From the NCBI RefSeq assembly GCF_029946005.1, contig NZ_JAQSDR010000019.1, positions 1-34,759 on the forward strand: a stretch of DNA of 34,759 nt, read 5' to 3'. Both the position numbers and the translations under genes were made by a program. This stretch comes from Aquabacterium sp. (GTDB taxonomy: Bacteria; Pseudomonadota; Gammaproteobacteria; Burkholderiales; Burkholderiaceae_C). Under the pieces are notes generated by a model. That model was not told where the DNA came from and made no database searches. It saw only the letters and a program-made list of their open reading frames with translations. Shown one piece after another: positions 1 to 7,365 of the stretch (within the stretch, counting starts at the first letter, position 1; each line of letters starts with the position of its first letter).

Positions 1-152
1 CGCCTGATTCCAGGCTGTTGACGGGATGTCAACATGTGTTTGCTGGACGCTTACGATGAAGCACCCGAACGAGTGGAAGGTAGCGTGTGACGTAGCGCCG
101 CAACCGGGCCCAGGTCATCCGTCCATGCTGACCACGGCGGCGCAATGCATGC
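1..152. other. Left window edge, no gene seen
   Basis: I see no convincing coding region here. A short perfect hairpin (GTTGAC, 5-nt loop, GTCAAC) lies at about 17-33. The decamer GGACGCTTAC at 45-54 is identical to the presumed right end of the IS66 element at 2390-2399, so this stretch may include a remnant of another IS66 copy or rearranged IS debris. Confidence 0.4.
45..54 (+). repeat. IS66-end-like decamer, copy 1
   Basis: GGACGCTTAC occurs here and again at 2390-2399 in the same orientation. The reverse complement begins GTAAGCG, the typical start of IS66-family terminal repeats. Because both copies face the same way they cannot be the two ends of one intact element; the first may be the leftover right end of a neighbouring IS66 copy. 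Confidence 0.35.
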
Positions 153-395
153 TGAATCGCCCCGGTTTTTGAGGAGGCTCCAACCTTTGAGAAGATGGAG
201 CCATGAAGAAGTCAAACAAGTTCTCACCTGAAGTCCGCGAGCGCGCTGTGCGCATGGTGCAAGAGCATCGTGGGGAGTACCCCTCGCTGTGGGGCGCAGT
301 CGAATCGATTGCGCCCAAGATTGGCTGCGTGCCACAGACGCTGCTGGGATGGGTCCAGCAGCATGAAATCAACAACGGGGACCGCGCTGAGGCGC
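153..395 (+). mobile_element. IS3-family left-end fragment
   Basis: The stretch starting TGAATCGCCCCGG at 153 resembles the left terminus of IS3-family elements with GC-rich ends. It is followed 50 bp later by an OrfA-type reading frame whose start at 203 is typical for such transposases. The homology stops near 395, where the frame passes directly into IS66 TnpB sequence. The IS3 element is therefore truncated; no matching right end or OrfB follows. Confidence 0.6.
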
Positions 396-739
396 AGCGC
401 GTCACCCGCGTCTGGCTGGCTGCTGGCCACACCGACATGCGAAAGGGCTTCGATGGCCTGGCCGCCGTGGCGCAAGAAGTCTTGCTGCAAGATCCATTCG
501 GCGGCCATGTGTTCGTCTTCCGTGGTCGGCGCGGTGACATCATCAAGCTGCTGTGGTGGGATGGCCAAGGGCTGTGCCTGCTGAGCAAGCGCCTGGAGAA
601 GGGGCGCTTCGTATGGCCGCAGGCAGATGGCGGCAAGGTCAGCCTGAGCCCGCGCAGTTGTCGATGCTGCTCGAAGGCATCGACTGGCGCATGCCCGAGC
701 GCACCTGGCGACCAGAACGTGCTGCCTGAGTCTGGTTGA
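203..739 (+). pseudogene. Chimeric IS3 OrfA / IS66 TnpB remnant
   Basis: Residues 1 to about 64 are an IS3-type OrfA helix-turn-helix segment (starting [19 protein letters not shown], with a later WVQQHEI motif). From about residue 65 the same frame becomes IS66 accessory protein TnpB, recognisable by [20 protein letters not shown] and [19 protein letters not shown]. The TnpB frame is lost at about 651, where one G appears to be missing. The expected C-terminus ([21 protein letters not shown]) continues in another frame to a stop at 729. The joint shows that the IS66 element lost its left end and tnpA. Neither part is likely to be functional. Confidence 0.8.
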
Positions 740-788
740 CATCGCATCTCCCGTGGCGTGATCGCCGTGCCTTGGGCACAGTATCGTC

Positions 789-1715
789 ATGTCGCACGAT
801 CCGCACTCGCATGACCACTCCGAGCTGTCCCGCCAGTTGCGCGACAGCCGCCAGGAGTTGGCCCATGCCAAGCTGCTGATCGACAAGCTCAAGACCGAGA
901 TCGCCTACCTGCGCCGCATGCACTTCGGCCGCAGCAGCGAGCAGCTCGATGCGGCTGTGCAGATGGAGTTGCTGGCACCCACCACAACGGTTGAGCCCTA
1001 AGCAGCCAACGACGAGCCTGAAGCTGGCGCCAGCGACCGCAAGCGCTCACGCAAGGGCCGCCCGGGCCTGCGTGATTTGCCAGCACACCTGCCTCGCGAG
1101 ATCGTGCTTGTGGTGCCTGCCTGGACGCGCTGCGCCCCATCGGCCAGGACGTCAGCGAAGTGCTCGACTACCTGCCCGGTCAGTTCAAGGTCATTCGCCA
1201 TGTGCGTTCGCGCCTGGCCTGCCCGGCGTGCGACAGCATTGTGCAAGCCAGCGCACCGAGCCGCCAGGTCGATCGAGGCATGGCCGGCGCCGGCTTGCTG
1301 GCCCATGTGCTGGTGAGCAAGTACGCGGATCACAGAGACGCAGGCCCAGCTATCGGCCAAGTCACCGATGGCGATGGCCATCGGCTACAGCCTGAGCCAC
1401 TGGCGAGCACTCACACGCTTCGTGGACGATGGCCCCATGGAGGCACACAACAACATCGCTGAGCGATCACTGCGCGGCGTGGCCATCGGGCGCAAGAACT
1501 ACCTGCATCTGGGATCGGATGCGGGTGGTGAGCGAGCCGCTATCGTCTACACGCTGCTGGGCACGGCCAAGCTGCACGGGATCGATCCATACGCCTACTT
1601 GCACCAGGTGCTGGCACGCATTGCCGATCACCCCATCAACCGCATCGATGAGTTGCTGCCGTGGCGGCTGTGTCCACCGCAACAGGCCACGCCCGATCAA
1701 CGCCAGGCGGCATGA
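789..1715 (+). pseudogene. IS66 transposase TnpC, degraded
   Basis: The N-terminal coiled-coil segment starts at 789 (MSHDPHSHDHSELSRQLRDS) and keeps the IS66 signature YLRRMHFGRSSEQL. A TAA at 999-1001 interrupts it, with homology resuming in the same frame after the stop. A further frameshift lies near 1110-1130, before the segment LDYLPGQFKVIRHVRSRLAC. Around 1340 the sequence jumps from SKYADH directly to TQAQLSAKSPMAMAIGYSL, so several hundred bases including the first catalytic acidic residues are missing. The C-terminal part (DGPMEAHNNIAERSLRG to the stop at 1715) is intact. About 930 bp remain where the family normally has about 1.5 kb. Clearly a pseudogene. Confidence 0.85.
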
Positions 1716-1744
1716 GCCCCCAGACCATCGGCACAATGTGAGCC

Positions 1745-2353
1745 ATGGTCACCTCATCGAACAGGCCCTCGCTCAAGCTCGTCGGGTCATCCACCAGAAA
1801 CGTCAAAGTACTGCAACTCAAGGTCGAGCTGCAGGGCGTGCTCCCCAAGGTCTGGCGACGCGTGTTGGTACCCGCAAGCATCCGCCTGCCCAAGCTGCAT
1901 GTGGTCTTGCTGCGCGTCATGGGCTGGGACGGTGGGCATCTGCATGAGTTCGAGTTCGCTGAAGGCAGATATGGCGTGCCAAATCCAGATTGGCCGGATG
2001 AGTCGATGGGCGATGAATCCAAGGTGACGCTGACCAAAGCGCTCGGCTACAGCACCACGTTCACCTGGACGTACGACTTCGGGGATGACTGGGCCCACAA
2101 GATCAAGGTCGAGCGGGTCGACACCATGCCTGCCGAACTAAAGCTGCAGTTCCCCATGTGCCTGGCCGGCGCGGGTGCGTGTCCACCCGAGGATGTGGGT
2201 GGCACGCCCGGTTACGCCGACTTTTTGCAAGCCATCGCCGACCCGGCGCATCCGGAGCATGACGACATGACGGCATGGATCGGCCGCCCCTTTGATCCCA
2301 ACGCCTTCAATGTGCAGGAAGCCCAGGACCGCCTGTATGAGATCAAGCTGTAG
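1745..2353 (+). CDS. pRiA4b ORF-3 family protein (IS66 passenger)
   Basis: This intact 202-residue frame matches the plasmid pRiA4b ORF-3 family: an N-terminal VLQLKVELQGVLPKVWRRV strand-rich segment, the conserved MGWDGGHLHEFEF motif, and the TFTWTYDFGDDWAHKIKVE motif, followed by CPPEDVGGTPGYADFLQAI. The family's molecular function is not established. It starts 30 bp after the tnpC stop and lies inside the IS66 right terminus, so it is best read as a passenger gene of that element. It is the only undamaged frame in the element. No clear ribosome binding site precedes the ATG, so expression is uncertain. Confidence 0.8.
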   Translation: MVTSSNRPSLKLVGSSTRNVKVLQLKVELQGVLPKVWRRVLVPASIRLPKLHVVLLRVMGWDGGHLHEFEFAEGRYGVPNPDWPDESMGDESKVTLTKALGYSTTFTWTYDFGDDWAHKIKVERVDTMPAELKLQFPMCLAGAGACPPEDVGGTPGYADFLQAIADPAHPEHDDMTAWIGRPFDPNAFNVQEAQDRLYEIKL

Positions 2354-2389
2354 CTGATCCGTTATGCGCTGGCAAGATGGGCCTTGGTC

Positions 2390-2399
2390 GGACGCTTAC
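2390..2399 (+). repeat. Presumed IS66 right terminus
   Basis: GGACGCTTAC, 37 bp after the passenger gene stop, fits the inward-reading GTAAGCG consensus of IS66 ends on the opposite strand. It is identical to 45-54. The IS481 element begins about 36 bp further on. Confidence 0.45.
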
Positions 2400-2434
2400 C
2401 TTTTGAAGGTGGATCTTCTAGATATTGCAGATAG

Positions 2435-3532
2435 CGATTAATTGCCCAGTCTCGAGTGATCATATACCCCGTCGAAGTTGGCCACTCTTCCGAGCCAGGG
2501 ATGTAATGCGCGGCGTGATTGAGTCCTTTAAAGCAGAGCAGCCCACATGAGCCAAATACACGCCCGAGCCCGTACCACGCCGAGAACCAGAGCAGAGATC
2601 AAGGACTCGACCGATACCTTGGTGGATCTGGCAGAACGCTACAACATCAGCAAAGCGACGGCGCGCAAATGGAAGGGTCGCGAGAGCCCTGAATATCTCT
2701 CGCACCGGCCGCACAAGCTCAACACAACGCTGACGCCCGCGCAGGAGGCCATCGCAGTGGAGTTGCGGTGCATGGCGCTGCTGCCGCTGGATGACCTGGT
2801 CGCGGTGGTGCGCGAGTTCATCAATCCAGAAGTCTCGCGTGCCGGGTTGGATCGATGCTTGCGCCGCCACGGTGTGGGCAATCTGCGAGAGCTCCAAGCC
2901 AAGGCGCTTGCTGACGCCGGAGAGGCCAAGGCCCCCTCAAAACCTTCAAGGACTACGAGCCGGGCTTCTTGCACATGGACATCAAGTACCTGCCGCAGAT
3001 GCCAGACGAGAGCGAGAGGCGCTACCTGTTCGTGGCGATCGACCGCGCCACGCGCTGGGTGTTCATACACATCTACGCTGATCAAAGCGAGGACAGCAGC
3101 GTGGACTTCTTGAACCGCCTTGAACAAACAGCACCCATGAAGATCATCAAGCTACTCACGGATAATGGCAGCCAGTTCACCGACCGCTTCACCAGCAAAA
3201 AGCGTGAGCCAACGGGGCGCCACAAGTTCGACGTACGTTGTAAGGCACTCAACATTGAGCACCGCCTGTGCCCACCACGCCACCCGCAGACCAACGGCAT
3301 GGTCGAGCGCTTCAACGGCAGAATCAGTGAGGTCGTAAGTCAGACTCGATTCTCCTCAGCAGCCGAGTTGGAAGCGACGCTCATGAGCTACATGAAGACC
3401 TACAACCATCTCATCCCGCAACGGGCGCTCAAACACCTCTCACCCGTTCAGGCGCTGAAACACTGGCACTCCAAAAAACCTGAATTGTTCAAGAAGCGTG
3501 TTTATAACCAGCCGGGACTTGACAATTAATCA
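2435..3532 (+). mobile_element. IS481-family insertion sequence, full length
   Basis: Both ends can be seen. The left end, starting at 2436 with GATTAATTG, pairs with the inverted right end finishing CAATTAATC at 3531; over 32 positions I count 23 matches. The element is about 1.1 kb, normal for IS481, and contains one transposase frame whose stop lies inside the right inverted repeat. The only obvious defect is a one-base frameshift in the transposase. I did not identify a target-site duplication. Confidence 0.75.
2547..3529 (+). pseudogene. IS481-type DDE transposase, frameshifted
   Basis: The first frame (from 2547) encodes the N-terminal helix-turn-helix part, including LVDLAERYNISKATARKWKG and the linker LRELQAKALADAGEAKAP. 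The second frame, open across 2969-3529, encodes the catalytic core: MDIKYLPQMPD (first Asp), KLLTDNGSQF (second Asp) and TNGMVERFNG (Glu), then the usual C-terminus. Adding one C to the run of five Cs at 2932-2936 restores a continuous product of about 327 residues reading KAPLKTFKDYEPGFLHMD. The lesion is therefore a single C loss. Alternatives are a sequencing error or minus-one ribosomal slippage on the C run. All catalytic residues remain. Confidence 0.8.
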
Positions 3533-4299
3533 GTAAAATTATATTCGAACCGGACCTCAGCGTCGGCATTTCTTGGTCAAGTAATAATTTAACGGCTGAT
3601 GAACCACCTGATTCGCCAAGCGAAGAGGCAATCCGGCATGCGGCATCGTCCATGACGATGCAATGTGCGACTGCTTGAAATTACAGGGCGCCGAAAGAAA
3701 CTCTCAAGCTTCGAGTTATGCGGCAGGCATTGAAATGAGATCAGCTCTTAATGGCCAGAAATTCACTTCAAAGAACGTGTCGTAACCTAAAAGGAGCAGA
3801 ACAATTCATCAACCAGGGATTATTCAAGACCAAGTTCAGCATCCGTAAGGACACCCGTGTTCTGCACAGCCTACAGTGGTGGCCAAGTGCAGGATCTTCA
3901 ATCAAACGTTGCGTCTTCCCAGAACAGTGATGGCCTGCCGACAAGACACCTGCAGCTCAGGGTCTCCCACATAGAGGTAAAAACGCTAGGCCACGGATGG
4001 CGAGAGCCTTGCTTCTTCCAACTCCAGCATATTAATGTAGGGCATGGACGGCATCAGCATTGAGAACCACTTCATTGAAATCCCGTGCGACGCGCTTTCC
4101 ACCCGTCTGTCCAAGTAAAAATCAATTTGGCCGATATATACCCGATTCGTGTCCGGCCAAGTTATTCAATCAGCGTAAACCATATCATTCATACCGGTGG
4201 TTCACCGACAAAGGGCGGGTTTGTCCCTTTGATCATTTGCGAATTCAGTTTAAATAATATTTAGGCAGCACGTCGCTGTGCGTTTGAGGAGAAACAAAC
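3533..4299. other. 767-bp intergenic stretch, lower GC
   Basis: This region between IS481 and the lipase gene is visibly less GC-rich than its surroundings. The two short plus-strand frames in it (about 3857-4063 and 4060-4257) have no recognisable domain and look random. The last part is AT-rich (about 4229-4262) and probably contains the lipase promoter, although I could not choose a well-spaced -35/-10 pair. The lipase ribosome binding site is GAGGAG just before the ATG at 4300. Confidence 0.5.
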
Positions 4300-5220
4300 A
4301 TGATTGCACTGACCATTCGCCGTACCGCCACCGCCGTCGCCATTGCGGCGGCCGCTGTGGCCACGGTTCCCGCCGCTCACGCGGGCACTTCGGCCAAGAC
4401 CAAGTACCCCGTTGTACTGGTCCATGGCTTCATCGGGTTCGATAACATCGTTGGTATCAACTACTTCTACCAGATTCCAGGTGCATTGCGCGATGAAGGT
4501 GCCACGGTGTTCATCGCCCAGGTTAACCCTTCGCAGACCACCGAGTACCGCGGCGAGGAGCTGAACAAGCAGCTCGACGCCTGGAAGGCTGCCAGCCCCT
4601 GGTACAACAAGATCAAGAAATTTAACCTGATTGGCCACAGTCATGGCGGTCCAACCGTTCGCTACTCGGCCGCCACGCGAGACGACATCGCGAGCGTATC
4701 GACCATGTCTGGCACTCACTACGGCAGCAAGGTCGCCGATGAAATCCTCAAGGGCACCACCCCTGACGGGGCCTTCGACCAGGCCGCAACGGCTGGCCTC
4801 CAATTGATTGGCTGGCTCACTGGCGCCAAGGACTATCAGAATGCCGACCTCAAGACCGCCCTGAAGGCTCTGAGCTCGGAAGACTCTGCACGTTTCAACG
4901 CTCAGTACCCCGCCGGTCGTAACAGCGAAACCGCCAACGGCCAATATTTCTACTCGTACGCTGGCAATGTGGTGAAAACCAACGGCTGGGATATCTCGGA
5001 CGCCCTGCTGGCCTACACCGGCAAGTACTACGGCACGCAAGCCAACGATGGCTTGGTCTCACCAGGCGAAGCCACCTGGGGCAAGGCGATTGACCTGGCA
5101 CTTCCTTGGAACCATCTGGATGAAGTGAACCAAGTGCTGGGGACCATTGGCAAGGGCGCGCCCGATCCAAAGGCCTACTACGTGAGCATGGTCAACCGCC
5201 TGAAGAACAAGGGCCTGTGA
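4300..5220 (+). CDS. lip: Secreted triacylglycerol lipase (family I, foldase-dependent)
   Basis: Extracellular lipase hydrolysing triacylglycerols. Residues 1-28 are a signal peptide with two arginines, an alanine-rich core and an AHA cleavage site, so it should leave by Sec/Tat and then the type II pathway. The oxyanion strand VVLVHGF is at 39-44. The nucleophile elbow is GHSHGG with Ser114. Asp250 in AND-GLV and His272 in NHLDEVNQ complete the triad as in Pseudomonas/Burkholderia family I.1/I.2 lipases. The length of 306 is normal. There is no cysteine anywhere, so the disulfide found in many relatives is absent. A GAGGAG ribosome site supports the start. The next gene is its foldase, which confirms the subfamily. 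IS elements flank the pair on both sides. Confidence 0.93.
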   Translation: MIALTIRRTATAVAIAAAAVATVPAAHAGTSAKTKYPVVLVHGFIGFDNIVGINYFYQIPGALRDEGATVFIAQVNPSQTTEYRGEELNKQLDAWKAASPWYNKIKKFNLIGHSHGGPTVRYSAATRDDIASVSTMSGTHYGSKVADEILKGTTPDGAFDQAATAGLQLIGWLTGAKDYQNADLKTALKALSSEDSARFNAQYPAGRNSETANGQYFYSYAGNVVKTNGWDISDALLAYTGKYYGTQANDGLVSPGEATWGKAIDLALPWNHLDEVNQVLGTIGKGAPDPKAYYVSMVNRLKNKGL

Positions 5221-5243
5221 ACCTGCTCCATCCCTAAGTTGTT

Positions 5244-5267
5244 GAGGTCGGCGGCAACGCCGACCTC
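5244..5267 (+). terminator. Perfect hairpin between lipase and foldase
   Basis: The ten-base arms GAGGTCGGCG (5244-5253) and CGCCGACCTC (5258-5267) are perfectly complementary around a GCAA tetraloop, 24 bp after the lipase stop. Only a weak T run (TTATC) follows. It may act as a leaky terminator or as a 3' mRNA stabiliser that keeps lipase expression above foldase expression. Confidence 0.65.
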
Positions 5268-5298
5268 TTATCAATGCGCTCAATAGTGGAAGCGATAA

Positions 5299-6234
5299 AT
5301 GCAAGTCAGACGCAAATGGATAGCAGCATGCTTTGTCGCAATGGCCGGCATCGGTGGCATGGGGCTACTCAATCGAAGCGATGTTGATGAATCGGCACGA
5401 GCCCAAGGACAAGCCTCATCCAGCCATGGCTGGAGCTTGACGACAGCTGACCGTACCAGCCCATCACCAGCAGCTGAGTCCGAGGAGCTTATTCAAAATC
5501 CGGATCAAGTGAGGAAGCGCCTGTTGCTCAACGGGGCGCTTCAAGGAACTGAGCCCGCAGGCGAGTGGTGCGTTACACCCGCACTTTCGCTCAAGCCCTG
5601 TCATGGGTTACGCAGCCGTTTCGAGTACTACCTGCTTGGCCTGGGACAGGCTACCACCAAGGAGATCCGGAGTCTGGTCAACGACGAGGCTCAGCGGGCT
5701 CACGGCGCTCTTTTGGCCAGCCAGATCATGAGTGTTTTCGACCAATACTGCTTAGTTCGCAACTACGAATGGACCAGCCGGTACTCGCAAAGTGACCGCA
5801 GTACTTGGACCCCTTTGTTTGAAGAGCAGAAAGCCGTGCGCCGCCGAATCCTCGGCATCGCGTGGGCGGAGGCATTTTTCGGCAACGATGAGCAGCACTT
5901 CGTCGACCATCTCGCGCAACTTGAATCTGGCCGCCCTCCTCCACCCGATCCAGGCGAACCGGTACCTCAGATAAGTCCCGGCAGAGATCCTGGCGCCGTA
6001 AGGACCGAACGCGTGACTCGCTATGGCGAGGAGGCGGCAGATCGATTGGCCCAGGTGGATGCAGACTGGGAAGCGTGGGATCGACGCGTGACTGCGGCCC
6101 GTAACGAATGGGAGCGCCTGCAAGCGTCTGGGAATCTTTCCACTCAACAAAAGCAAGAAGCGATGAACCTGTACCTCAACGAGCAATTCCATGGCAAGGA
6201 ACGCATCAGGGCAAAAGGATTGATCCGGTTCTGA
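5299..6234 (+). CDS. lifO: Lipase-specific foldase (lipase chaperone)
   Basis: Steric chaperone that folds the partner lipase in the periplasm while anchored in the inner membrane. Residues 7-25 form a single N-terminal hydrophobic anchor, followed by a Ser/Pro/Ala-rich flexible segment to about residue 60. The signature foldase motif, consensus RxxFDY, appears as RSRFEYYLLGLGQ at 105-117, with Glu replacing the usual Asp. Upstream, GALQGTEPAGEW matches the conserved start of mini-domain 1. The C-terminal half is helical and charged, as expected for the extended helical domain. At 311 residues it is slightly short for the family. It begins 78 bp after the lipase, with GGAAG before the ATG, and should be co-transcribed through the intervening hairpin. 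Sequence conservation in this family is low, but context makes the call firm. Confidence 0.85.
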   Translation: MQVRRKWIAACFVAMAGIGGMGLLNRSDVDESARAQGQASSSHGWSLTTADRTSPSPAAESEELIQNPDQVRKRLLLNGALQGTEPAGEWCVTPALSLKPCHGLRSRFEYYLLGLGQATTKEIRSLVNDEAQRAHGALLASQIMSVFDQYCLVRNYEWTSRYSQSDRSTWTPLFEEQKAVRRRILGIAWAEAFFGNDEQHFVDHLAQLESGRPPPPDPGEPVPQISPGRDPGAVRTERVTRYGEEAADRLAQVDADWEAWDRRVTAARNEWERLQASGNLSTQQKQEAMNLYLNEQFHGKERIRAKGLIRF

Positions 6235-6464
6235 TTCCAACAGTCCGCAGCAGCAAAGAAACGACTGAACGGGCTGACGCGCATTCAGCATCTTTGCGGG
6301 CCCAGGGCTGCACAGCATCTCATCAAACGGGGAAGCTAGCCTTCGTCAACCCAGCCCATCCTTGAAGCCTCAAACGCGGTGATCACGCTGCCCGTGCTCG
6401 CGCAGGACGCCGCAGAAGCTCGATTCGCTGGCCAGGTGTTGACGCCGACCGAAAATTGAGCCAA

Positions 6465-7083
6465 GGGGGTGCGGACGATTTCTTGGACTACCTGGAGGTA
6501 GTTCATGTTTTCATACGAGGCGGACAACCTACTCAACCGTGACTTCAACGCCAGTGCACCGAACGAGAAGTGGCTCACCGACATCACGGAATTCCAGATC
6601 CCGGCAGGGAAGATCTACCTATCGCCGATGATCGATTGCTTTGATGGCATGGTCGTGAGTTGGTCGATCGGTACACGACAAAATGCCGAGCTGGTCAACA
6701 CGATGCTGGACGCGGCCATCGACAAGATCTCTGCCAGCGGTTCTCGGCCCGTGGTGCATTCGGACCGTGGCGGACACTATCGTTGGCCCGGCTGGCTATC
6801 GCGGATCGCCGACACCAAGCTGACTCGCTCCATGTCGCTTAAGGGGTGCTCACCCGACAACGCAGCATGCGAAGGCTTCTTCGGCCGCTTGAAGATCGAG
6901 ATGTTCTTCTCTCGTGACTGGCTGCACACGACCATCGACGAGTTCATCGCTGACTTGGACGCCTACATCCGGTGGTACAACGATGCACGGATCAAAGTCT
7001 CGCTTGGAGCCCGCAGCCGAATCGAACATCGCAGAAGCCTAGGAATCGCTGTTTAACCAGTCCAAGTTTTCTGCCGCACCCCC
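6465..7083 (+). mobile_element. Miniature IS3-family derivative (619 bp)
   Basis: The terminal inverted repeats are clear. The left end begins GGGGGTGCGG at 6465, and the right end finishes CCGCACCCCC at 7083. Over 25 positions the ends match at about 20, including a shared CTTGGACT block. A full IS3 element is about 1.2 kb, so roughly half is missing from the interior. The only gene is a fusion of the OrfA start with the OrfB catalytic region. The right end lies three bases from the stop of the small gene at 7087, suggesting insertion into that operon. Confidence 0.75.
6505..7056 (+). CDS. IS3 OrfA-start/OrfB-core fusion transposase
   Basis: This 183-residue protein begins MFSYE, the usual start of IS3-group OrfA, preceded by the OrfA-type ribosome site CTGGAGGTAGTTC. 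From residue 7 it is OrfB: DNLLNRDFNASAPNEKWLTD and the whole integrase-like core. The catalytic triad is Asp26, Asp87 (VVHSDRGG) and Glu123 (ACEGFFGRLK), giving a DD35E spacing. The C-terminus (YIRWYNDARIKVSLG, RRSLGIAV) is complete. The DNA-binding helix-turn-helix and leucine zipper of OrfA and the first part of OrfB are gone through an in-frame internal deletion. It may produce a catalytic-domain fragment that is inactive or inhibitory. It could equally be unselected debris that has kept its frame by chance. Confidence 0.8.
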   Translation: MFSYEADNLLNRDFNASAPNEKWLTDITEFQIPAGKIYLSPMIDCFDGMVVSWSIGTRQNAELVNTMLDAAIDKISASGSRPVVHSDRGGHYRWPGWLSRIADTKLTRSMSLKGCSPDNAACEGFFGRLKIEMFFSRDWLHTTIDEFIADLDAYIRWYNDARIKVSLGARSRIEHRRSLGIAV

Positions 7084-7086
7084 GTT

Positions 7087-7365
7087 TCAGCCACTCAACG
7101 ACGGGACGAACAAGTCATTCGTCATGGCACCGCTGGCGTCATCGGCACTGGTCTGGCCCTGACCGATCGACCCAGAAGCCCATGCCGTAACGAACTGTCC
7201 GCCCTGAACCAATAAACCATCGTAGGCAAGCACCCTCAAGCGATTGATCCGCTTGGTCCCCTTCGGAAATCGGATAAGATCATCGTAAAGCCTGGGGTGA
7301 TCCGCCCGGGTCAGCTCAAACACCAAGCGGATCGGTTCACCCGGCACTTTGGCATCGGCGCTCAT
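7087..7365 (-). CDS. Small ParR/StbB-position protein, possibly truncated
   Basis: This 92-residue protein overlaps the stop of the actin-like gene by four bases (ATGA), so the two are translationally coupled. That position is normally held by the DNA-binding adaptor (ParR/StbB) of actin-type plasmid segregation systems. The segment HPRLYDDLIRFPKGTKRINRLRVLA is basic and helical. I do not recognise a firm domain. The C-terminus is low in complexity (SGSIGQGQTSADDASGA), and the stop lies three bases from the mini-IS3 right end, so the original C-terminus may have been cut by that insertion. It is called by context. Confidence 0.55.
   Translation of the reverse strand: MSADAKVPGEPIRLVFELTRADHPRLYDDLIRFPKGTKRINRLRVLAYDGLLVQGGQFVTAWASGSIGQGQTSADDASGAMTNDLFVPSLSG

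Larger units (their letters stand above)
396..2399 (+). mobile_element. Decayed IS66-family element with passenger gene
   Basis: This block carries TnpB, the ends of TnpC and a downstream pRiA4b ORF-3-like gene, all on the plus strand, and ends at a GGACGCTTAC terminus (2390-2399). The left end is missing because of the fusion with IS3 sequence. TnpB has a frameshift. TnpC has a nonsense codon, a frameshift and a large internal deletion. The element should be immobile unless helped in trans, and it lacks one terminal repeat. Confidence 0.65.

Noticed and set aside
3857..4257. Two short overlapping plus-strand frames in the low-GC gap before the lipase
   Set aside because: No domain, no ribosome site, unusual composition; probably chance.
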